Shown here: piece after piece, positions 7,941 through 11,439 of the stretch
Position numbering within the stretch: the stretch's first letter is position 1
How the letters are laid out: the number at the start of each line of letters is the position of its first letter
Assembly (NCBI GenBank): GCA_910586025.1
Contig: CAJUIO010000106.1
Coordinates: forward strand, 1 to 11,439
Length of the DNA stretch: 11,439 nucleotides
Reading direction: 5' to 3'
DNA from: an uncultured Lachnospiraceae bacterium
GTDB taxonomy: Bacteria > Bacillota > Clostridia > Lachnospirales > Lachnospiraceae
Program-made: the position numbers and the translations under genes
Notes under the pieces: generated by a model
Database searches by the model: none
What the model saw: only the letters and a program-made list of their open reading frames with translations
What the model was told of the DNA's origin: nothing

Positions 7941-8855
7941 ATGGAATATGTTTTGACTACCAGTGATCTTGGAAAAAGCTACCGGCACTTCAAGGCCTTA
8001 AACGGTCTTACCATGCACGTTCCCAAAGGATCCATCTACGGCTTTGTCGGAAGGAACGGTGCCGGAAAAACCACCCTGATCCGGCTCATCTGCGGACTTC
8101 AGCCGCCCACCTGCGGCAGCTATACTCTCTACGGCACGAAAAACACAGATGCCGGAATCCGAAGATGCAGACGGCGTATCGGAGCAGTGGTGGAGACCCC
8201 GTCTATCTACCAGAATATGACCGCCCTGGACAATCTGAAGGAGCAGTACCGGATTCTCGGTCTCCCCTCCTTCGAGGAAATACCGGAGCTTCTTGCCCTG
8301 GTGGGCCTTACGGACACGGGTAAAAAGAAAGCCAGGGATTTTTCCCTGGGCATGCGCCAGCGGCTCGGGATCGCCATAGCCCTTTGCGGCAATCCGGACT
8401 TTCTTGTCCTTGACGAACCCATCAACGGCCTTGACCCTCAGGGGATCATCGAGATCCGGGAGCTGATCCTGAGGCTGAACCGGCAGCGGCAGATCACGGT
8501 GCTGATTTCCAGCCACATCTTAGACGAGCTCTCCCGGCTTGCCACTTGCTACGGCTTCATCGACAAGGGGCACATTGTCAAAGAGATCAGTTCACAGGAT
8601 CTGGAAGCCGCCTGTCGTAAGAGCCTGCGCCTTACGGTATCCGACATCCGCGTCTTTACCCGGGTGATGGACGCTCTCTCGCTGGAATACCGCGTTGTTT
8701 CCGACACGGAAGCGGAAATCTACGGAAAGCCCGCCGTAACCGGACTTGTTCTTGCGCTTGCCAAGGAGGGCTGCGAGGTGACCGCCCTCACGGAGAGGGA
8801 CGAAAGCCTTGAAAGCTATTACGTCAATCTGATTGGAGGTGAGGCGCATGAATAG
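7941..8855 (+). CDS. ABC transporter ATP-binding protein, BcrA-type
   Basis: A 304-residue cytoplasmic ATPase subunit that powers the permease encoded next. The nucleotide-binding domain carries Walker A GRNGAGKTT (37-45), a signature in the form SLGMRQ (135-140), Walker B LVLDEP with D158 and E159, and H192 in the switch ISSH. The C-terminal part (about 225-304) is a small accessory region seen in drug and bacteriocin exporters related to BcrA. The ATG at 7941 has AAGGAGG with a 6-base spacer. The last 8 bases overlap the permease start, which implies coupled translation. By family it fits export or removal of a peptide antibiotic or lantibiotic; the substrate is inferred and unspecified. 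Confidence 0.92.
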   Translation: MEYVLTTSDLGKSYRHFKALNGLTMHVPKGSIYGFVGRNGAGKTTLIRLICGLQPPTCGSYTLYGTKNTDAGIRRCRRRIGAVVETPSIYQNMTALDNLKEQYRILGLPSFEEIPELLALVGLTDTGKKKARDFSLGMRQRLGIAIALCGNPDFLVLDEPINGLDPQGIIEIRELILRLNRQRQITVLISSHILDELSRLATCYGFIDKGHIVKEISSQDLEAACRKSLRLTVSDIRVFTRVMDALSLEYRVVSDTEAEIYGKPAVTGLVLALAKEGCEVTALTERDESLESYYVNLIGGEAHE

Positions 8856-9711
8856 ATTACTGCAGGCAGGCTTTGCCCGTCTCTGGAAAGATACCTTTTT
8901 TTGGATTGCCGCAGTCTTCATGATGATTTTCGGGGCTTTCCGTCCCACTGCCACCTATTTTGAAATGAAGAAGTACGGCTATTACGAAACCATGGAAAAT
9001 ACCTTATTCATGTATGTTGTCTTTATGGCAATTCTGGTTCCCGTCTTCGTGAGCCTGTTCATCGGAACGGAGTACAACGACGGAACCATACGCAACAAGC
9101 TGATTATCGGGCATTCAAGAACCGCCATTTACCTGTCCAACCTGATTGTCAGTGTTTCCGCAGGTCTGCTCATATGCGCCGCATACCTGATCATTGACCT
9201 TCCTGTGGGATTCTGGCTCCTTGGCTTCTTTCAGGTTGATGACCCCATGATCATACTGAAATTTACCGGCTGCTCTTTCGTGCTTTGCCTTGCCATTTCG
9301 TCTCTGTGCACTCTGGCCTCCATGCTGAGGCAGAGCAGGGCCATCGCATCGGTAATCTGCATTCTGGGTATGTTTTTCCTGCTGACTGTCGCCATCTATA
9401 TTCAATCCAACCTTATTCATCCGGAGTATTACATGGATTACGGAGATTATTGGGAGGAGGTCTCCACACCTGACACAGAGGGCCGGGACGAATCGACAGA
9501 GCCCGCTCTCATTCGCAACCCCAACTATATAGGCGGAAACAAGCGCAAGCTCTATCAGTTCCTGCAGGACTTTCTTCCCGGAGGACAGACAATCACACTC
9601 TCTGTCTTTGATACCGCAGATCTGGGGAAAATGTCGCTCTACTCCGCCATAATCACCGCAGTATCAACCGGGGCCGGCATCTATTTCTTCCGGAAAAAGG
9701 ATATTAAGTGA
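8848..9711 (+). CDS. ABC-2-type permease, partner of the preceding ATPase
   Basis: A 287-residue integral membrane protein with six likely transmembrane segments (about 17-33, 52-73, 95-127, 135-158, 166-186, 263-281). The motif GTEYNDGTIRNKL after segment 2 is typical of ABC-2 permeases. A long acidic loop (about 187-262) between segments 5 and 6 should face outward if the N-terminus is inside. The ATG at 8848 is preferred over the in-frame TTG at 8833 because GGAGG (8835-8839) lies 8 bases before it and the membrane topology starts naturally there. The gene overlaps the ATPase gene by 8 bases, so the two form one exporter. It likely extrudes or expels a membrane-active compound; no substrate signature is visible. 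Confidence 0.88.
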   Translation: MNRLLQAGFARLWKDTFFWIAAVFMMIFGAFRPTATYFEMKKYGYYETMENTLFMYVVFMAILVPVFVSLFIGTEYNDGTIRNKLIIGHSRTAIYLSNLIVSVSAGLLICAAYLIIDLPVGFWLLGFFQVDDPMIILKFTGCSFVLCLAISSLCTLASMLRQSRAIASVICILGMFFLLTVAIYIQSNLIHPEYYMDYGDYWEEVSTPDTEGRDESTEPALIRNPNYIGGNKRKLYQFLQDFLPGGQTITLSVFDTADLGKMSLYSAIITAVSTGAGIYFFRKKDIK

Positions 9712-9767
9712 AAAATGCGCCCGCATAAGAAAAACCGGGACAAAAAAATGTTAAGCGGAGGCCGGAG

Positions 9768-10697
9768 ATGGAAAATCACGTGATAATAATTCTATTCCTC
9801 ATAATCCTGCTGTGCGTAATCACAGGAATTCTGTCAGTCAAAATATATTTTCTGCGCAAATCGGCAGAGGAAATCCGTCTGGGCTTTGCGCAGAAGCTCC
9901 TTGACGACACCAACACCCTGATCGATATCTCCAGCCGCGACCGCTGCATGCGCCGGCTGGCTCATGACATTAATCTCTCCCTGAAAAAGCTGCGCCGGCA
10001 GGAGCTTTCCTGCCGGCAGGGCAATCTCGAGATAACCAATGCCATCACTAATATTTCCCACGATCTGCGCACTCCCCTTACGGCCATCTGCGGCTATCTG
10101 GATCTGGCCGCTCAGGCAAAGGATCCGGAGGACATCCGGCGCTGTCTGGGAATCCTTCAAGAACGCACGGAGGCATTGAAACAGCTGACCGAAGAGCTCT
10201 TTTCCTATTTGACCGCAGCATCCTCTCTCGGCGAGTCGGCTTTTGAGGAAATTTCACTGAAAAGCGCCTTAGAGGAAGCACTCTCCTCCTGCTACGCCTC
10301 CCTGAAGGAGAGAAAAATTACACCAACCGTCTTTTTACCGGACCGGACAGTCCTCCGGACTCTGAACAAAAACGCACTCTCACGGATTTTCTATAACATA
10401 ATTGACAACGCCGTAAAATACAGCGAGGGAGACCTTTCCATCTCTCTCTCCGCAGACGGGGAAATCCGATTTTCCAACCGTACCCGGGGCCTTAGCCAGC
10501 TTCAGGTGATGCGTCTTTTTGACCGCTTCTACACCGTGGAGACGGCTGCAAAATCCACCGGACTCGGCCTGTCCATCGCCAGAGAGCTTACGGAGCAGAT
10601 GGGTGGGAGAATCACGGCCCATTACCAGAAGGAGCTGCTTACCGTCACTGTCGCATTTCCGGAATCAGAAGGCCCCTGTCACAATAATTTTCTATAA
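9768..10697 (+). CDS. Sensor histidine kinase with minimal sensor region
   Basis: A 309-residue membrane-anchored histidine kinase. One hydrophobic segment (about 5-29) is followed by a helical linker. The dimerisation domain has phospho-acceptor H98 in ISHDLRTPLTAI, and the ATPase domain has the N-box around N214 (NIIDNAVKYS), the FDRFY segment, and G2-box STGLGLS (G265, G267). There is no extracellular domain and only one membrane segment, so it may sense within the membrane or through the ABC permease. The ATG has CGGAGG 6 bases upstream. It lies 56 bases after the permease gene in the same direction, with no terminator seen between, and probably phosphorylates the regulator at 7180-7854. 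Its last 19 bases overlap the convergent acetyltransferase gene. Confidence 0.92.
   Translation: MENHVIIILFLIILLCVITGILSVKIYFLRKSAEEIRLGFAQKLLDDTNTLIDISSRDRCMRRLAHDINLSLKKLRRQELSCRQGNLEITNAITNISHDLRTPLTAICGYLDLAAQAKDPEDIRRCLGILQERTEALKQLTEELFSYLTAASSLGESAFEEISLKSALEEALSSCYASLKERKITPTVFLPDRTVLRTLNKNALSRIFYNIIDNAVKYSEGDLSISLSADGEIRFSNRTRGLSQLQVMRLFDRFYTVETAAKSTGLGLSIARELTEQMGGRITAHYQKELLTVTVAFPESEGPCHNNFL
9994..10017 (+). repeat. Perfect 10-bp GC-rich hairpin inside the kinase gene
   Basis: GCCGGCAGGA (9994-10003) and TCCTGCCGGC (10008-10017) are exact reverse complements around the loop GCTT. The hairpin falls in the linker-coding region before the H-box. No T-run follows, so it is not an intrinsic terminator. 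It may slow ribosomes or RNase, or be a by-product of codon choice. Confidence 0.5.
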
Positions 10698-11122
10698 TAC
10701 ACAAGCTCACCGTTTCTCTTGTATTCCGTATATCCCTGTTTTTGATAAAAAGAATTCGTGCGGATATTCCAAACAGGAGTGTCAAGACAGATTTCTTTTA
10801 CATCGGGAAACATTCCTTCAATTTCCCGCATCATATAAATGCCATATCCTTTTCTGTGGTGTTCCGGATCGATAAATATTCTTCCTATATTAAGTTTGTT
10901 CCCGTCCGCAAAAAGAATGGCACCGCCTATGATAAGCCCGTCAGCTAACAGCTTGTACAAATGATTTGTTCTTGCCATTTTTGTATGAAACTGTATGGAC
11001 ATATACCCGGGAGGTCCTCCTTTGCAATGCGCTCCCACCTCTACATCACTATGGAAGGAACGTTTGGAAATACCATTTATCACCAGGGCATCCGCCGTAC
11101 CGGCCTTTACAAATTCAATCAT
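10679..11122 (-). CDS. GNAT-family N-acetyltransferase
   Basis: A 147-residue predicted acetyl-CoA-dependent acetyltransferase. Motif A is visible as IGRIFIDPEHHRKGYG (79-94; the RKGYG loop binds the pyrophosphate of acetyl-CoA). Motif B follows as NSFYQKQGY (123-131), and a short final strand ends the protein. The ATG at 11120-11122 is chosen because GGGAG lies 5 bases upstream. A longer frame from a GTG at 11194 is rejected since that codon lies within a transcription terminator hairpin. The gene runs opposite to the kinase and its last 19 bases overlap the kinase 3' end. It sits downstream of the tRNA genes but beyond their terminator, so it may have its own weak promoter. The acceptor (small molecule, antibiotic or protein) cannot be told. 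Confidence 0.85.
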   Translation of the reverse strand: MIEFVKAGTADALVINGISKRSFHSDVEVGAHCKGGPPGYMSIQFHTKMARTNHLYKLLADGLIIGGAILFADGNKLNIGRIFIDPEHHRKGYGIYMMREIEGMFPDVKEICLDTPVWNIRTNSFYQKQGYTEYKRNGELVYYRKLL

Positions 11123-11180
11123 CAGATCTCCCTTCCGCCGCATATCCCCTGCAGGACGGCAAGCATAAGAATTTGGGGAC

Positions 11181-11222
11181 AAAAAAGAATCCACCTCAGT
11201 GATAAACTGAATTTATGGATTC
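11181..11222 (-). terminator. Intrinsic terminator after the tRNA genes
   Basis: On the minus strand GAATCCA (11222-11216) pairs with TGGATTC (11193-11187). An inner stem, TCAGT with ACTGA (11210-11206 and 11200-11196), closes a 5-base loop, and six Ts follow directly (11186-11181). It lies 13 bases after the tRNA-Leu 3' end and would end the tRNA transcript before the acetyltransferase gene. Confidence 0.7.
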
Positions 11223-11235
11223 CCTGACAAAACAA

Positions 11236-11319
11236 TGCTGGTAGCCGGACTTGAACCGGCACGAACTAGTGTTCGACAGATTTTAAGTCTGTTGCGTCTG
11301 CCTATTCCGCCATACCAGC
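11236..11319 (-). tRNA. tRNA-Leu (anticodon UAA)
   Basis: An 84-base class II tRNA with a 7-bp acceptor stem GCTGGTA/TACCAGC and discriminator A at 11236. The D-arm contains GCGGAATAGGCAGACGC, and the anticodon stem ACAGA/TCTGT has loop CTTAAAA, placing anticodon TAA at 11285-11283. The long variable arm is typical of Leu, and the T-arm is GCCGG-TTCAAGT-CCGGC. No 3' CCA is encoded (the next bases are TTG), so CCA must be added enzymatically. It reads UUA and, by wobble, UUG codons. Confidence 0.96.
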
Positions 11320-11331
11320 ATATTAACATAT

Positions 11332-11356
11332 AAAAGAATGGCTTCACCATTCTTTT
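11332..11356. terminator. Symmetric hairpin between the two tRNA genes
   Basis: A 10-bp perfect stem, AAAAGAATGG and CCATTCTTTT, closes a 5-base loop. T-rich arms on both strands give it the look of a bidirectional terminator. On the minus strand it lies after tRNA-Asp and only 12 bases before tRNA-Leu. That leaves little room for a separate tRNA-Leu promoter, so it may instead be a processing signal in a joint transcript. Confidence 0.45.
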
Positions 11357-11390
11357 TCTGATGAGAGGTAACTCACGTTCCTTACTCAAA

Positions 11391-11439
11391 CGACCCGGAT
11401 GGGGTTCGAACCCACGACCTCCGCCGTGACAGGGCGGCG
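11391..11439 (-). tRNA. tRNA-Asp (anticodon GUC), partial at window edge
   Basis: The 3' part of a tRNA is present. It shows anticodon stem CCGCC/GGCGG with loop CTGTCAC (anticodon GTC at 11430-11428), T-arm GTGGG-TTCGAAC-CCCAT, acceptor 3' strand CCGGGTC and discriminator G at 11391, as expected for Asp. No CCA is encoded. The D-arm and 5' acceptor strand lie beyond the window. Confidence 0.93.

Noticed and set aside
9712..9767. Possible terminator between permease and kinase genes
   Set aside because: The gap holds A-rich runs but no stem with a following T-run, so the kinase is best seen as part of the same transcript.
7180..10697. The two-component system as the sugar regulator of the GH3 operon
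   Set aside because: The ABC genes between regulator and kinase encode an exporter-type system, and the regulator-type repeats lie before the ATPase gene, not in the divergent promoter. A link remains possible but has no support in the sequence.
11123..11194. N-terminal extension of the acetyltransferase from a GTG at 11194
   Set aside because: The GTG lies inside the terminator hairpin, the extension does not resemble GNAT sequence, and the ATG at 11122 has its own GGGAG site.

Overview
The window looks like chromosomal DNA from a gut or rumen Clostridia bacterium, most likely Lachnospiraceae. This is inferred from the style of its proteins (glycoside hydrolase family 3 enzymes with reversed domain order, a BcrA-type ABC exporter with an OmpR-type two-component system), strong AGGAGG ribosome binding sites, short intergenic gaps and tRNA genes without an encoded CCA. 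No plasmid, phage, transposon or CRISPR signal is visible.

Left half (57-7107, all minus strand): a tightly packed three-gene glycoside-degradation operon transcribed leftward from a promoter near 7144-7172. In transcription order it holds a 938-residue GH3 glycosidase with a C-terminal extension, a 519-residue type-B carboxylesterase, and a second GH3 glycosidase. The first two genes overlap by one base (TAATG). None of the three has a signal peptide, so they probably act in the cytoplasm on imported, possibly acylated, glycosides. No transporter for these is in the window. The last GH3 gene has an in-frame TAG at 174-176. Beyond it the same frame runs on for 38 more codons that clearly match the end of the GH3 fold, so the gene is truncated or interrupted relative to its ancestor.

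Middle (7180-10697, plus strand): a divergent cluster in the order response regulator, ABC ATPase, ABC-2 permease, histidine kinase. A run of four TTTAC/TTAAC direct repeats sits between the regulator and the ATPase gene and is the likely operator through which the phosphorylated regulator switches on the exporter and kinase. The layout fits an antimicrobial-peptide or cell-envelope stress detoxification module, but the substrate cannot be read from the sequence.

Right end (10679-11439, minus strand): a small GNAT acetyltransferase gene whose 3' end overlaps that of the kinase gene tail to tail, an intrinsic terminator, a tRNA-Leu(UAA), a hairpin spacer and the 3' part of a tRNA-Asp(GUC) cut by the window edge.

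I see no wholly new system. The points most worth a second look are the amber codon in the GH3 gene, the operator repeats, the GH3-esterase-GH3 arrangement and the strong hairpin inside the kinase gene.
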